Below are positions 44,038 to 53,750 of a stretch of DNA of 64,000 bases, one piece after another. The stretch lies in the NCBI GenBank assembly GCA_050745265.1, contig JBOGKE010000100.1, positions 1 to 64,000 of the forward strand, read 5' to 3'. Position 1 is the first letter of the stretch; every line of letters starts with the position of its first letter. Made by a program: the position numbers and the translations under genes. This DNA is from RH2-MAG17b sp050745265. GTDB lineage: Bacteria; Acidobacteriota; Terriglobia; UBA7540. The notes under the pieces are model-generated. The model worked only from the letters and a program-made list of their open reading frames with translations. It had not been told where the DNA came from and did not search any database.

Positions 44038-45378
44038 CTATTTTGCGATCTTTTGAAAGGTATTCTGGACGGTTGTGAAAGCTGACGAATCCACTTCGCT
44101 CGGCAAGGGATCGGAGGCGCGGCGGGCGTACACATGGCCGTTGGCCTGGGCGACGTCAACCTCTTCCGTCTGATGGCTCGCGCCGAAGCTGACCTTGAAT
44201 ACGTAAGACGGCTTGTTCAATCCAAACGGAGCCAAAGCGCCGGGCTTCGCCGCCGGAAATGATGCGGCCTCCAGGCCGCGCAAGGCGGAAAGAAAGGCGC
44301 TCACGTCATCGCTCGACGCGGGCTTTGCGGCCGGAGCCGCCTCCTTCCACTGATTCTTGTTCTGCTCGAACGCCCAATGCCCCTTGGGCGTGGTGACCTC
44401 GAAGCTTTTCACGTCAAACATATCCCAGGAGAAAAGGTTCTTATCGCGCAAGTCCGATGCGGTCTTCTGAAACTGGCTGAGCGAATCCTCGCCGAGCGTG
44501 AATACAGGCGCTAGCGCGGAGTTGACGGCGTAGTACCCTTGGCTAGCTTTCTTGCCGAAGATCAGGCTTTGATTTCCACCCGGCGCCGACAGCTTCACGC
44601 TGAGCGTCGGTTTCGCGAAGCCGTACTGCGTGTCATTCTTCTTATCTTCGGAGACGACGCTCTGCATCGTCATGGACTGCAGGCTGTCCACCAGTCCTTC
44701 GACCGTGAAGTGGTCCGCCCGGACGTTCTCAGGCAGTGAAACCTCCCATACGCCTTCGGGGTTCTTCGCGAGGGTGTAACTCTGCGCCCCATTCTGGACA
44801 TCGATTCGATTGATCTGATCGGTGTTCAGCGTTACGGCACGCGTGTCGCGTAAGTCGAAGAGCTTTTTTTCGAGCGAAGTTTTGAGGTCGTCGGTGAGCG
44901 TGAAAACCTGCGAGTGGCCCGCGACCTTCGCGTAAACTCCGCTGCTGGTGGGCGTTTCTTCGCCCAGGGCCAGGGCGAAGTGCCGCGGGTGAGTATCGGT
45001 GGTGACGTCGAGCGTCTCCGCCGGCGGATCGAGCCCGAAGTCCTTAAGGTCCGCCGGTCGCGAGGCGATTTGCTGATCCTCGGTGGCGGAGGTGAGGCTC
45101 TGCAGGAAAGACGAAACCTTCGCCGGGTCCGCGCTCACCGGCTGCGGCTCGGTGATGGCCCAGGTTTTGCCCTCCCGCACCGCGCTGAATCCCCTGCCGG
45201 TGTTTGGAGTGATGGTGAACGACTCGATCTGGCTTGCGCTGACGGGTAGGACTTTCGCGCTCACGACGGGCTTGCTCGATTGCGCGTGGCTCTTGTGCCG
45301 GTTCCAGCCCGTGAACGCGAACCACAGCGCGACAAGCACGGCGATCGCAATCAGCGATTTGAGATATCTCTTGCTCAC
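44038..45378 (-). CDS. DUF4340-domain membrane protein
   Basis: About 446 residues from a GTG at 45376-45378; the upstream codons run into a repeat. A transmembrane anchor covers about 7-27 (KSLIAIAVLVALWFAFTGW). The rest is periplasmic with the repeated DUF4340 units, seen as SFTITPNTGRGFSAVREGKT, IDVQNGAQSYTLAKNPEGVW and FEVTTPKGHWAFEQNKNQWK, each a beta-hairpin with Trp-x-[IL]. Such proteins accompany GldG-type ABC systems. It is last in a leftward set of ATPase, four-helix protein, permease, GldG-like and itself, with a 42-base-period repeat before it. Confidence 0.85.
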   Translation of the reverse strand: MSKRYLKSLIAIAVLVALWFAFTGWNRHKSHAQSSKPVVSAKVLPVSASQIESFTITPNTGRGFSAVREGKTWAITEPQPVSADPAKVSSFLQSLTSATEDQQIASRPADLKDFGLDPPAETLDVTTDTHPRHFALALGEETPTSSGVYAKVAGHSQVFTLTDDLKTSLEKKLFDLRDTRAVTLNTDQINRIDVQNGAQSYTLAKNPEGVWEVSLPENVRADHFTVEGLVDSLQSMTMQSVVSEDKKNDTQYGFAKPTLSVKLSAPGGNQSLIFGKKASQGYYAVNSALAPVFTLGEDSLSQFQKTASDLRDKNLFSWDMFDVKSFEVTTPKGHWAFEQNKNQWKEAAPAAKPASSDDVSAFLSALRGLEAASFPAAKPGALAPFGLNKPSYVFKVSFGASHQTEEVDVAQANGHVYARRASDPLPSEVDSSAFTTVQNTFQKIAK

Positions 45379-45389
45379 TCTTGACTCTG

Positions 45390-45466
45390 CCACCGGGCGC
45401 GGCAACCAGCGCCCCTACGAGTTCCTCCGAACCACCGGGCGTGGCAAGCAGCGCCCCTACGAATTC
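45390..45466. repeat. 35-base direct repeat, two copies
   Basis: CCACCGGGCGCGGCAACCAG-type units at 45390-45424 and 45432-45466 are nearly identical (three or four differences) with a 42-base period. The unit reads ...CAGCGCCCCTACGARTTC. It lies in the GldG-DUF4340 gap and is probably a repeat-family fragment. Confidence 0.75.
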
Positions 45467-45470
45467 ACGG

Positions 45471-46841
45471 TCACCTTCTACTCCACCACACACCGATTCC
45501 GATAATGATAATCACCACGGGAATTGCCATGCAGCGCGCCAGCAATCCCCCCATCTGGCCGGCGGTCAGGTTCAGATGCTGAGCGGATGGCGGCTTGGGC
45601 CGGATCGAGATGAGGCCCTCATTCGAGCTCAGCCACTCCACCATGTTCAGCACAAGGTCGCGGTTTCCCTGAAATCCGAGATAGGCGTTCGCCGCCACCA
45701 GCGATGAGCCCATAGCCACGAAGCGGCCTTCCTTGCCCGGGCCGGCCTGCGTGAGCGTACCTGAAACCGCAACCGCGAGCGGCCCTTTCACGTCCTTGCC
45801 TGCTACGTAGGAAACTTCCCGCATCTTCGGATTGAAGTTGGTCACGCTGAAGCTGGCCTGCGAGGTTTTGCAGAGCGATTCCAAAACCACTCCGGAGGGC
45901 GCGCTGCTCGCAACATCAAAGGAGCGCGTCAGGGGAAACAGCGTGGCCGTGCGGGCGAGCGGCTGAACGATGGGGCTGTCGCCATAGGTCATGATCAGCG
46001 GCATGCTGGGGCCGGTGCCGAAAATCTGCGCCACCGGGTTTTCGTCGATGACAAGGTCGTTGCGCGCGGTCACGCCGTAGTCCGAAAGCAGCTTCGAAAG
46101 GTTGGGAAGCGCCACGCCGGGGTCTAGCATCACGAGGGCGCGGCCTCCGCCTTTCAAGTAGTCTTCGACCGCGGTCACCTCCTGCGGCAGGTAGTCATTT
46201 TTCGGCCCGGCGATGACGAGCATCGAGCAATCGGCGGGGACCTTCATCGTCTTCAGGAGCACCAGCGTCTTAACCTGGCTGTCTTCGTTTTGGAGCGCCT
46301 GCTTCAGGCTGGAGTACCCGTCACGATCAACTCCGTCGAGGTCGCGCTCGCCTTCTCCCTGGACAAAGTAGACCGTCTTCTGGCCCTTGAGCAGACGGAT
46401 CAAGGCGTTGGTGATTCCCTGCTCCGATGAATCGGAGGCGGCGAGGTGCCGATTGCCCGCGGCCACATAAATCGATCCCAGGCTCTGCACTCCGAGCTGC
46501 TTCGCCAGGCGAGGATCGCGGTTCGGATCAACGTAGTGGACACTGAGGTAGTGAGATGCCGACGAGTACAGCTTCAACAGGTCCCGCTGCTGCCCGAATT
46601 GATCCTGCTGATTGAAATCGTAAAGCGCCACCGGCTGGTCGAGTCCCTTCAACACCTTCTTCGTTTCGGGCGAAAGGCTGAACGATTGATTGGGAGTTAA
46701 GTCGAGGTGATGATCATTGCGGCTTACAAACCAGTTGCACAGTACGATGATCGCAAGCACCACAATCGTGTAGATGGCGAAGTTGGCGCCGCGCAGCGCC
46801 TTCTGACGGACGCGGCCTCCCTCGCCCGGTTGATCTGCCAT
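45471..46841 (-). CDS. GldG-like ABC-system extracellular/periplasmic protein
   Basis: 456 residues. An N-terminal transmembrane helix lies at about 19-40 (NFAIYTIVVLAIIVLCNWFV), followed by a large periplasmic domain (about 50-430), with LSPETKKVLKGLDQPVALYD, KTVYFVQGEGERDLDGVDRD, LPQEVTAVEDYLKGGGRALV and a C-terminal transmembrane helix (about 432-454: MAIPVVIIIIGIGVW). This is the GldG / auxiliary architecture of ABC_transp_aux family proteins, which form complexes with GldF-type permeases. It lies three bases from the permease gene, so the two are coupled. Confidence 0.9.
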   Translation of the reverse strand: MADQPGEGGRVRQKALRGANFAIYTIVVLAIIVLCNWFVSRNDHHLDLTPNQSFSLSPETKKVLKGLDQPVALYDFNQQDQFGQQRDLLKLYSSASHYLSVHYVDPNRDPRLAKQLGVQSLGSIYVAAGNRHLAASDSSEQGITNALIRLLKGQKTVYFVQGEGERDLDGVDRDGYSSLKQALQNEDSQVKTLVLLKTMKVPADCSMLVIAGPKNDYLPQEVTAVEDYLKGGGRALVMLDPGVALPNLSKLLSDYGVTARNDLVIDENPVAQIFGTGPSMPLIMTYGDSPIVQPLARTATLFPLTRSFDVASSAPSGVVLESLCKTSQASFSVTNFNPKMREVSYVAGKDVKGPLAVAVSGTLTQAGPGKEGRFVAMGSSLVAANAYLGFQGNRDLVLNMVEWLSSNEGLISIRPKPPSAQHLNLTAGQMGGLLARCMAIPVVIIIIGIGVWWSRR

Positions 46842-46844
46842 AGA

Positions 46845-47612
46845 TTACGGCCTCCCCTTGAGGGCTTCGAGCGAGCGGCTGGTGAGGAACAGACCGATGA
46901 CGATTACGGAGACGTAATAGACTACGTCGCTCAGGTCGATCACACCCTTGGCAAAATTATCGAAATGAGTCGTGAGGGAAAGATAGTTGAACACGCGCCC
47001 CACCGTGCCGCTCGAGTAGGAGTTCACCCAGTTGAATACGAAGAGCAGCAAGAACACGCAAAACGAAACCGCGCCCGCGATGATCTGGTTTTTCGTGAAG
47101 CTTGAAATCCACATTCCGAGCGCCAGAAGGCCCGCGCCAAAAAGAAGCAGTCCCAGCGCGTTTGCGGCGAGCGGCAGCGCGCTCGGATTTCCGTAGATGA
47201 GCAGCAGGCTCACGTAAATGAAGGTGAGGATAATCAGCACGACGTAGAGCAGGAGCGCGCCCAGAAATTTGCCCAGAATGATCTGGGTATCGGTGAGCGG
47301 CGAGGTCAGCAGCAGCTCGATCGTGCCGGAGCGCTTTTCCTCGGCGAAAAGACGCATCGTGATCAGCGGAATCAGGAACAATAGGACGATGGTGAGCACG
47401 CCTTCGAGAAGCGGCCGGATGATCCACTGGTTCAGATCGGGCGCCGGGCCGCCCATCTCCATGGTGCGGAACATCTGGACGATGTATTGCGCGACGAAGC
47501 TGTAGAAGAAGAATCCGCACAGCCCCGCGTAAATGGCCATAACGAGGTACGCGATGGGAGAATGAAAGTATGCCCGGATTTCTTTCCCTGCAACGGCCAG
47601 CGTATTGCGCAT
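46845..47612 (-). CDS. ABC transporter permease (GldF-like)
   Basis: 255 residues with six predicted transmembrane helices: about 19-40, 60-80, 100-125, 132-160, 170-190 and 230-248. Characteristic blocks are YLVMAIYAGLCGFFFYSFVA, MRLFAEEKRSGTIELLLTSPLT and TDTQIILGKFLGALLLYVVL, the ABC-2-type permease core shared with GldF and NosY. It pairs with the ATPase gene at 48108-49124, with the four-helix gene lying between them, and it is coupled to the GldG-like gene. Confidence 0.92.
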   Translation of the reverse strand: MRNTLAVAGKEIRAYFHSPIAYLVMAIYAGLCGFFFYSFVAQYIVQMFRTMEMGGPAPDLNQWIIRPLLEGVLTIVLLFLIPLITMRLFAEEKRSGTIELLLTSPLTDTQIILGKFLGALLLYVVLIILTFIYVSLLLIYGNPSALPLAANALGLLLFGAGLLALGMWISSFTKNQIIAGAVSFCVFLLLFVFNWVNSYSSGTVGRVFNYLSLTTHFDNFAKGVIDLSDVVYYVSVIVIGLFLTSRSLEALKGRP

Positions 47613-47752
47613 GATAACTCCATTGAAACAAGTCAGAAATCAGAAATCAGAAACCAGAAACAAGCTCATTCGAGATCACGTCCGATTTCTGCCTTCTGAT
47701 TTAACTTGGCCTTCTTGATAAGAGTGACCATTATTGCGATCACCTCAGATAT

Positions 47753-48061
47753 CTAGCCCTTTAGGGACGCCAATTTTGCTCCCGAAGCGATGCCTGCGCT
47801 CTCAAGGAGCTCAAGCCAATACAGGGTCTCTTCCGCTTCCATTAATCCGATGTTTAGCTTCGCGGCGTATTCCGGCTTTGATCGCGCTCTAAGTCCCTCA
47901 CGGTAATTTGCACCGAGTCCAGTGCCGGAACGAAGTACCTGTCTGCCGATAACGTCCGCCTCGCGGGTCTTTGGGAGCGCAGCCGAGAGTCTGACGATGC
48001 GCACCGCGAGCTCCCGCGTGCGGTCTTTCATGTCGCGGGGCGGTTCGCGCGGACTTTCCAT
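47753..48061 (-). CDS. Four-helix-bundle protein (23S rRNA-IVS/S23 family), cut by an in-frame stop
   Basis: 102 residues as encoded. The family sequence runs AVRIVRLSAALPKTREADVI, GRQVLRSGTGLGANYREGLR and EAEETLYWLELLESAGI, the conserved R-S-x-x-x-x-N-x-x-E pattern of four-helix-bundle / IVP proteins. The family normally has about 120 residues. The ORF ends at TAG 47753-47755 after SLKG, but the same frame continues as ISEVIAIMVTLIKKAK to TGA 47666-47668, a typical family C-terminus. So one amber codon truncates it by about 30 residues. It sits inside the Gld-like operon. Confidence 0.8.
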   Translation of the reverse strand: MESPREPPRDMKDRTRELAVRIVRLSAALPKTREADVIGRQVLRSGTGLGANYREGLRARSKPEYAAKLNIGLMEAEETLYWLELLESAGIASGAKLASLKG

Positions 48062-48107
48062 CGATCGCCGCTTTCTATGTTTATGCCTGTTGGTTTCGAT
48101 CTAGCGT

Positions 48108-49124
48108 TTATACGGTCGAAACGTCCGGGCCGTTGCCCTGTTCGTTCTGACTTCTGAGTTCTGAGTTCTGAGTTGTTTCTGCTTCCTCGCTCACATCCCG
48201 CGTGGTCAGCTTGAGGAAGATATCCTCCAGACTCAGACTGCTCGCTCGCAGCTCGAGCAGTTGCCAACGGGACTCGACCACCGCGCGCGCGAGCTCGCTT
48301 CGCACGTCCCGGCCCTTCTGCGCATGGACTTCGAAGGTGGCCCGAAGGCTCGGAGCTTCAGGGGCATCGACGCGATTGACGCCCTCCACGCGCTCGAGGC
48401 GGGCCCTGATTTCATCGCGGGGCCCTTCGGCGGTGACGAGGACCGTTTCGAAACCTTGAAGCCGGTGCGTCAGCTCGTCCGGCGTTCCTTCAGCCACCAC
48501 CTTCCCGGCGTTAATCACCACGACGCGGTCGCACGTCTTTGCCACTTCCGGCAAAATGTGCGTACTCAGAACCACGGTGTGCTGGCCCGCCAGCCCGCGA
48601 ATCAGTTGGCGCGTTTCGATGATCTGCTTGGGATCGAGACCGGCCGTCGGCTCATCGAGCACCAGGACATCCGGATTGTGGATCAGTGATTGAGCCAGCC
48701 CCACCCGCTGCCGGTAGCCCTTCGAGAGCTTGCCGATCGGCCGCGTCTGGACATCGGTAATGGCGCACTTTTCGCTCACGTCGTGGATGCGCTGTCGAAG
48801 CTCGCGCCGCGAGACCCCCTTGATTCGCCCGGCAAACGCGAGGTACTCCGACACCCTCATATCGGAGTACACCGGGGGATTCTCAGGAAGATAGCCCGTG
48901 TGCCTGCGCGCTTCGAGGGATTCTTCGACGACGTCGTAGCCCGCAACGTTGACGCTGCCGGAGCTCGGCGGCAAATAACCGGTGATCACCCGCATGGTGG
49001 TCGTCTTCCCTGCCCCGTTCGGACCGAGAAAGCCCAGCACTTCGCCCTTCTTCGCTTGGAAGCTGATGCCCGAAACCGCCAATGTCGGGCCGTACCGTTT
49101 CGTCAGTTGCTGAACTTCAATCAT
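48108..49124 (-). CDS. ABC transporter ATP-binding protein (GldA-like)
   Basis: 338 residues. It powers the GldF/GldG-like complex. Walker A GPNGAGKTTT (about 34-43), Q-loop GYLPENPPVY, signature LSKGYRQR, Walker B DVLVLDEPTAGLD, and the H-loop STHILPEVAK are all present. A C-terminal extension (about 225-338) is family-typical up to SLSLEDIFLKLT, after which a tail, TTQNSELRSQNEQGNG, is read from a degenerate CAGAACTCAGAA repeat, so the natural stop may have been moved by repeat insertion. First in the operon; GldA-type. Confidence 0.94.
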   Translation of the reverse strand: MIEVQQLTKRYGPTLAVSGISFQAKKGEVLGFLGPNGAGKTTTMRVITGYLPPSSGSVNVAGYDVVEESLEARRHTGYLPENPPVYSDMRVSEYLAFAGRIKGVSRRELRQRIHDVSEKCAITDVQTRPIGKLSKGYRQRVGLAQSLIHNPDVLVLDEPTAGLDPKQIIETRQLIRGLAGQHTVVLSTHILPEVAKTCDRVVVINAGKVVAEGTPDELTHRLQGFETVLVTAEGPRDEIRARLERVEGVNRVDAPEAPSLRATFEVHAQKGRDVRSELARAVVESRWQLLELRASSLSLEDIFLKLTTRDVSEEAETTQNSELRSQNEQGNGPDVSTV

Positions 49125-49456
49125 GCGAATTGACTCTCCTTCGCTATAGGGAAAACTCGTTCCGTTATGCGGCGAGGGTTGAAATGCTTGAAGCCGGAGC
49201 TCCCTGCGGCCACCTGGAGGCGCGGCGCACTCGATGGTCGCGCGGCGAGCTTCAGCGGAATGATTGCGAATCCGGTTTGGCGAAGCCTGATTTGCCGGAC
49301 GCCTTCTGCGGAACTCCTGTGAGCCACCCTAGATTAAATACGAATACCAAAAAATCCGCAAGGTTGCCAGAGGTTTTTCAGAAAATAAGAGAATCGAGAT
49401 CAGAGGATTTAGAGTGCGGTTGTTTGGTCACTCCGCCGCGCTCAATAAGCCGGCGA
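49125..49456. other. Intergenic gap, promoter region of the gld-type operon
   Basis: 332 bases between the ATPase start and the 3' end of the first GH51 gene, so it should hold the promoter of the leftward ATPase operon. It includes an AT-rich part (about 49332-49372, GATTAAATACGAATACCAAA). No gene or hairpin terminator is convincing. Confidence 0.4.
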
Positions 49457-51079
49457 TCAGGCCGTCTCGAAGACGAACACGCTGTAAGACTTTGCCGGCG
49501 CCTCAAGGCTCATGCGGGGGCCCAGCGCGCCAGGCGCCTGCGGGTTCTGGGGCACCACTTTGTTCGGCTCCGAAAACGTGTTCGACGCTTTCAGGTCAGA
49601 GCCCGTGATCGTCTGCGACAACTTCACGCGTTTTGGCGCAGCCGCCCGCCAATTCAGCTCCACCTGACGGCTGTTGTCGAGATCGCGATTAAGCACCAGC
49701 AGAGTGGTCTCGCCGTTCGCCGGATCACGCGTGGCAACAACATCCAGATAAGGCACTTGTTCCACGCGGCCAAACCGCGAGACCTCGTACGTTGGCGACT
49801 CGACCCTCACGTCCAGCACCTCTCCCCGGCAATGATGTAGGGCCCAGGCGTAGGGATAATAGATCGTCTGCCGCAGCACGCTGGTGCGGTTGGTCATGAG
49901 CGGGGCGATCACGTTGACGAGCTGCGCCAGGCAGGCAATCCTTACCCGGTCGGCGTGCCGCAGCAGCGTATTCAGGCATCCGCCCACCAGCAGAGCGTCT
50001 TCCAGGTTGTAGACTTCTTCGAGCAGATGCGGAGCAACCTGCTTGTGCCCGTCTCCGTCACGGGCGCGGTACCAGACGTTCCATTCGTCAAACGAAAGGT
50101 GAAGGCGCTTATCGGTCCTTAGCCGCCCCCGCACCACGTCGCACACCGCGGCCGCCTCCTCGATCTGCTGGTCCATCGTCAGATTGAGCGCCAGATAGTG
50201 GCGCGAATCTCCGCCTGTTTCGGCGGTGTTGTTGAAATAGCGGTGCAGGGAGATCGCATCGACGACGGGGTAGCACTGCTCGAGCACCTCACGGTCCCAC
50301 TCCAAATAGGTGGGCATCATGGGACCGCTTGAACCGCAGACCACCAGAAACAGCGACGGATCGATGGCCCGCATCTGCCGAGCGGCATCCGCCGCCTTGA
50401 GCCCGTATTCCGTCGCGGTCGAATGGCCAATCTGCCAAGGCCCGTCCATTTCATTTCCCAGGCACCAGTGCTTGACCTGGTAGGGCGATTCGTGCCCGTT
50501 CTTCCGCCGTAAATCGCTCCACTTCGTCCCCTTCTCCAGATTGCAATATTCCACCAGGTCGCCGGCCTGCTTTGCGCTTCCCGCACCCAGATTCACCGCC
50601 ATCAGCGGCGTGGCTTGCGCCTTCACGCACCATTCCATATAGTCATCGGTGCCGAACTGATTCGTCTCAATCGTGTCCCACGCGCGATCGAGAACCGTGG
50701 GCCTGCCGGCCCGCGGTCCGACTCCGTCGAGCCAGTTATAACCCGATACAAAATTCCCGCCCGGATACCGTATGATCGGAACACCGAGGCCGCGGATCTC
50801 GGCGAGGACATCTTTCCGGAATCCCATGGCGTCTGCCTCGGGCGAGCCGGGATCGTAGATTCCCTCGTAGATGGCGCGGCCGAGGTGCTCGAGAAATGAG
50901 CCAAAGATATTTCGGTCCAGCGGCGCCAAGGGGTGCGACGGATCAATCAGGACACGGGCGTCTGAGGGTCCCGGCGCAGCGAGCGCGCCAATCCCGCCTG
51001 CCCACGCGTTTCCCGCCACCGAGGCCAACCCTATGGCCGAGGCCCGCGAGATGAAATCCCGTCTGCGTAACGGCGACAT
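49457..51079 (-). CDS. Alpha-L-arabinofuranosidase, GH51 (copy 1)
   Basis: 540 residues from ATG 51077-51079 with AAAGGAG upstream; extending to 51136 gives no benefit. A Tat-type signal opens the protein (MSPLRRRDFISRASAIGLAS). The GH51 barrel follows: NIFGSFLEHLGRAIYEGIYD, IRYPGGNFVSGYNWLDGVGP, the acid/base Glu210 in KHWCLGNEMDGPWQIGH and the nucleophile Glu332 in LHLSFDEWNVWYRAR. A C-terminal beta domain ends the protein. It releases L-arabinose from arabinan and arabinoxylan. A LacI-type operator lies about 76 bases upstream of its ATG. Confidence 0.95.
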   Translation of the reverse strand: MSPLRRRDFISRASAIGLASVAGNAWAGGIGALAAPGPSDARVLIDPSHPLAPLDRNIFGSFLEHLGRAIYEGIYDPGSPEADAMGFRKDVLAEIRGLGVPIIRYPGGNFVSGYNWLDGVGPRAGRPTVLDRAWDTIETNQFGTDDYMEWCVKAQATPLMAVNLGAGSAKQAGDLVEYCNLEKGTKWSDLRRKNGHESPYQVKHWCLGNEMDGPWQIGHSTATEYGLKAADAARQMRAIDPSLFLVVCGSSGPMMPTYLEWDREVLEQCYPVVDAISLHRYFNNTAETGGDSRHYLALNLTMDQQIEEAAAVCDVVRGRLRTDKRLHLSFDEWNVWYRARDGDGHKQVAPHLLEEVYNLEDALLVGGCLNTLLRHADRVRIACLAQLVNVIAPLMTNRTSVLRQTIYYPYAWALHHCRGEVLDVRVESPTYEVSRFGRVEQVPYLDVVATRDPANGETTLLVLNRDLDNSRQVELNWRAAAPKRVKLSQTITGSDLKASNTFSEPNKVVPQNPQAPGALGPRMSLEAPAKSYSVFVFETA

Positions 51080-51154
51080 AGGAGATCTCCTTTGCCACGG
51101 CTTCTGCGAAAACGAATCATAAGCCATAACACGCATGAAGGTAGCGCGTCAAGC

Positions 51155-51168
51155 TGTAAGCGTTTGCA
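51155..51168. promoter_or_regulatory. LacI-type operator upstream of GH51 copy 1
   Basis: TGTAAGCGTTTGCA matches the LacI/GalR-family consensus (TGnAAnCGnTTnCA), with the central CG typical of these sites. It lies 76 bases before the leftward GH51 start and shares the divergent gap with the second operator. Confidence 0.75.
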
Positions 51169-51308
51169 TCGCCCGGCCCCTTTCGCGAATTGCCGAACTG
51201 AGAACCCCGGACGCGGTGTAACCCGCAGAGCCGCGCCTGAGCAATGCCGGTCCAGCTCGCATGGCCCTTTGACAAACGCCCGGACGATATGAGAATAGTC
51301 AATGCATC

Positions 51309-51322
51309 TGAAAGCGTTTGCA
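51309..51322. promoter_or_regulatory. LacI-type operator upstream of GH51 copy 2
   Basis: TGAAAGCGTTTGCA differs from the first operator in one base. It lies 122 bases before the rightward GH51 ATG at 51444. The rest of the 364-base divergent gap shows no gene. Confidence 0.75.
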
Positions 51323-51443
51323 CGGCGGGCGAAGGGCCTTGTTGCGGGGCCGGCGCTGCCGCGAACCGCATCCGGCGGGACTGTCACGGCGCGCCGTGCT
51401 CGGTCAGCTTTATTGCTTCAGCATAAACCGAAGGAGTGACAGT

Positions 51444-53616
51444 ATGACGAAACAATCATCGCGCAGAAGCTTTCTTAAAAACGGCGCCGGCGCTGTTGCT
51501 GCTGCCGGCTCGCTTCTCACCTCCCAGGAATGGGGAGCAACGGGGACTCCATCCGCCGTAGCTGCGCCCCCCCGGGCAGCTCGTCGCAACCATTGACGCC
51601 GGCAAAATCGGCGAGCCGATCTCCAACTACCTCTACGGAATGTTCCTCGAGCAGCTCGCGAATCTCATCTATAGGTCGCTCTGGAGCGAGCTCCTCGACG
51701 ATCGGAAATTCTATTTCCCGATCAGCTCCGCCGAGCAGAAAGCGGCCGGGCCCTCCGTTCTACGCATGAGAATAAGAAAATGGCGGCCAATCGGAGGAGA
51801 TGAGTTCGTGGTGATGGACCGCGATCAGCCTTACGTGGGCGAGCACTCTCCGCGCATTACGCCCGGAGGAGCGGCGCCTCGCGGCATCCAGCAGTCCGGG
51901 CTGGCCCTGCAACAAGGGAAGGGTTATAGCGGCCGCGTGATTTTAGCCGGGACGCCGGGAACGAAGGTTCAGGTCAGCCTGGTCTGGGGAAGCGGTTCGA
52001 ACGATCGCCAGACCGTCACGATATCGCGCCTGCATTCAAATTACTCGAAGTTCCCGTTGAAATTTACGGCGCAAGTCGATACCCGGGAAGGGCGACTCGA
52101 GATCGTTGGGAGCGGTCGCGGGGCCTTTCACATTGGCGCGGTCTCGCTCATGCCCGATGACAACATTCAGGGCTTCCGGCCCGACACCACCCGGCTCCTG
52201 CGCGAGCTGAACTCCGGGTTCTATCGGCTACCGGGCGGGAATTTCATTTCCGATTACGACTGGCGCGATGCGATTGGAGATCCCGACAAGCGGCCTCCCA
52301 CCTGGGATAATGCCTGGCACTTCGCACAGCCGAATGACGTGGGAATGGACGAGCTGATGACCTTGTGCAAGCTCCTCAACGTGGAGCCCTACGTTACGGT
52401 CAACGCAGGTCTTGGAGATGCGGAATCCGCCGCCGCACTGGTTGAATACACCAACGGCTCAATCCACACCAGCATGGGCGCGCTCCGGGCCGCGAACGGT
52501 CACGCCGAGCCCTATGGCGTGAAGTTGTGGGATATCGGCAACGAGATGTACGGCTTCTGGCAGATCGGCCACACTTATCTGCGCTATTACGCGCTGAAGC
52601 ATAACGCATTCGCCAAAGCCATGCGCAAAGCGGATCCGAGCCTCACGCTGATCGCCTGCGGAGCCATGCCCGACGAAATGACCGTAACCGGAAATAGCCT
52701 TTTGACCACCGGCAAGGTTCAGGCCGAATACGGCGCCGAATCCGATTGGACCGGCGGCCTTCTGGCCAAGTGCTGGGGCAACTTCGATGGCATCGCCGAG
52801 CACTGGTATTGCCGCAGCGGAAAGCGATTTGATCTGAACATCGGGAAAAAAGATCCCTTCCCACTCGGATCGACAACCAGGTTGCCCGGAGACTATGGAC
52901 ATGTCGCGGTGCAGGAATCGCTGTCCGACTGGGCGCGCCGGCCGGCCAACCGGGTTCGTCTGAAGGCCGAGGCCTGGCACGAGTACGTGCGGCGCTTTCC
53001 AGCCATGCAGGAGAAGAAGACTTTCCTCGCCATCGATGAGTGGGCTTACACCGGCACACGCCCGAACCTAAGGCTCGCGCTCTGCTATGCCATGGTATTC
53101 CACGAGATGTTCAGGCATACCGATTTCCTGAAGATGGCGGCGTTCACGTTCGGCATCTCATGTCTCGACATCCACCCGACGGAGGCGATCTACAACTCCA
53201 CGGGTCTCCTATTTAAGCTTTACCGGGAGCACTTTGGCGTGCTGCCGGTTGATGTCGCCGGCAATTCGCCGCAGCCCGCGCCCAAGTGGCCCGTCGGCGG
53301 CGATCAGCCGCGGGTGAACGCAGGCAGCGCAACTTATCCTCTGGACGTGGCCGCTGCGCTGACCCAGGATCGTAAACGTCTTACCGTTGCCGTTGTTAAC
53401 CCGACGGAATCGGATCAGTCGATTGCGATCAGCATCCAGGGCGTCCAGCCGGGCGGCGGTGCCAGAATGTCGCGGTTGACCGGTGCGAGCCTCGACGCCG
53501 CCAACGTACTCGGTCAGAAGCCGCAGATCGAGATTGAGGAGCACGCGGTTTCCGAACCACTGAGCAAGTTGTCACTCGTCTCTGGCAGCATTACGATCTA
53601 CAAATTTGAAATTTGA
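51444..53616 (+). pseudogene. Alpha-L-arabinofuranosidase, GH51 (copy 2), frameshifted in a C7 run
   Basis: The ATG at 51444, with GAAGGAG upstream, begins a Tat signal (MTKQSSRRSFLKNGAGAVAA) whose frame ends at TGA 51594-51596. From the C7 run at 51567-51573 the adjacent frame continues QLVATIDAGKIGEPISNYLY and then the whole GH51 protein from 51640 (658 residues): RLPGGNFISDYDWRDAIGDP, acid/base Glu in WDIGNEMYGFWQIGH, nucleophile Glu in FLAIDEWAYTGTRP. The span is 2173 bases, one more than 724 codons, so removing one C restores it. An internal module (about 100-180 of the 658) resembles a carbohydrate-binding domain. If the run is a sequencing error, this is a normal gene. Confidence 0.85.
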
Positions 53617-53750
53617 TATTTGACGAATCAAAAACTCGCCGGCGAGGCAGGCGTTCGAGCAGAAATCCGGGAAGAGTTCGGGCGGCATCCCGACCCGGAA
53701 CTGTTGACGAGCTTGTCCGGGTCGGGACGCCGCTTAGGGGGGAGACGGCT

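Noticed and set aside
47753..47755. Pyrrolysine or selenocysteine-type recoding of the in-frame TAG
   Set aside because: No recoding signal or suppressor gene is visible, and the family has no such residue; truncation or read error is simpler.
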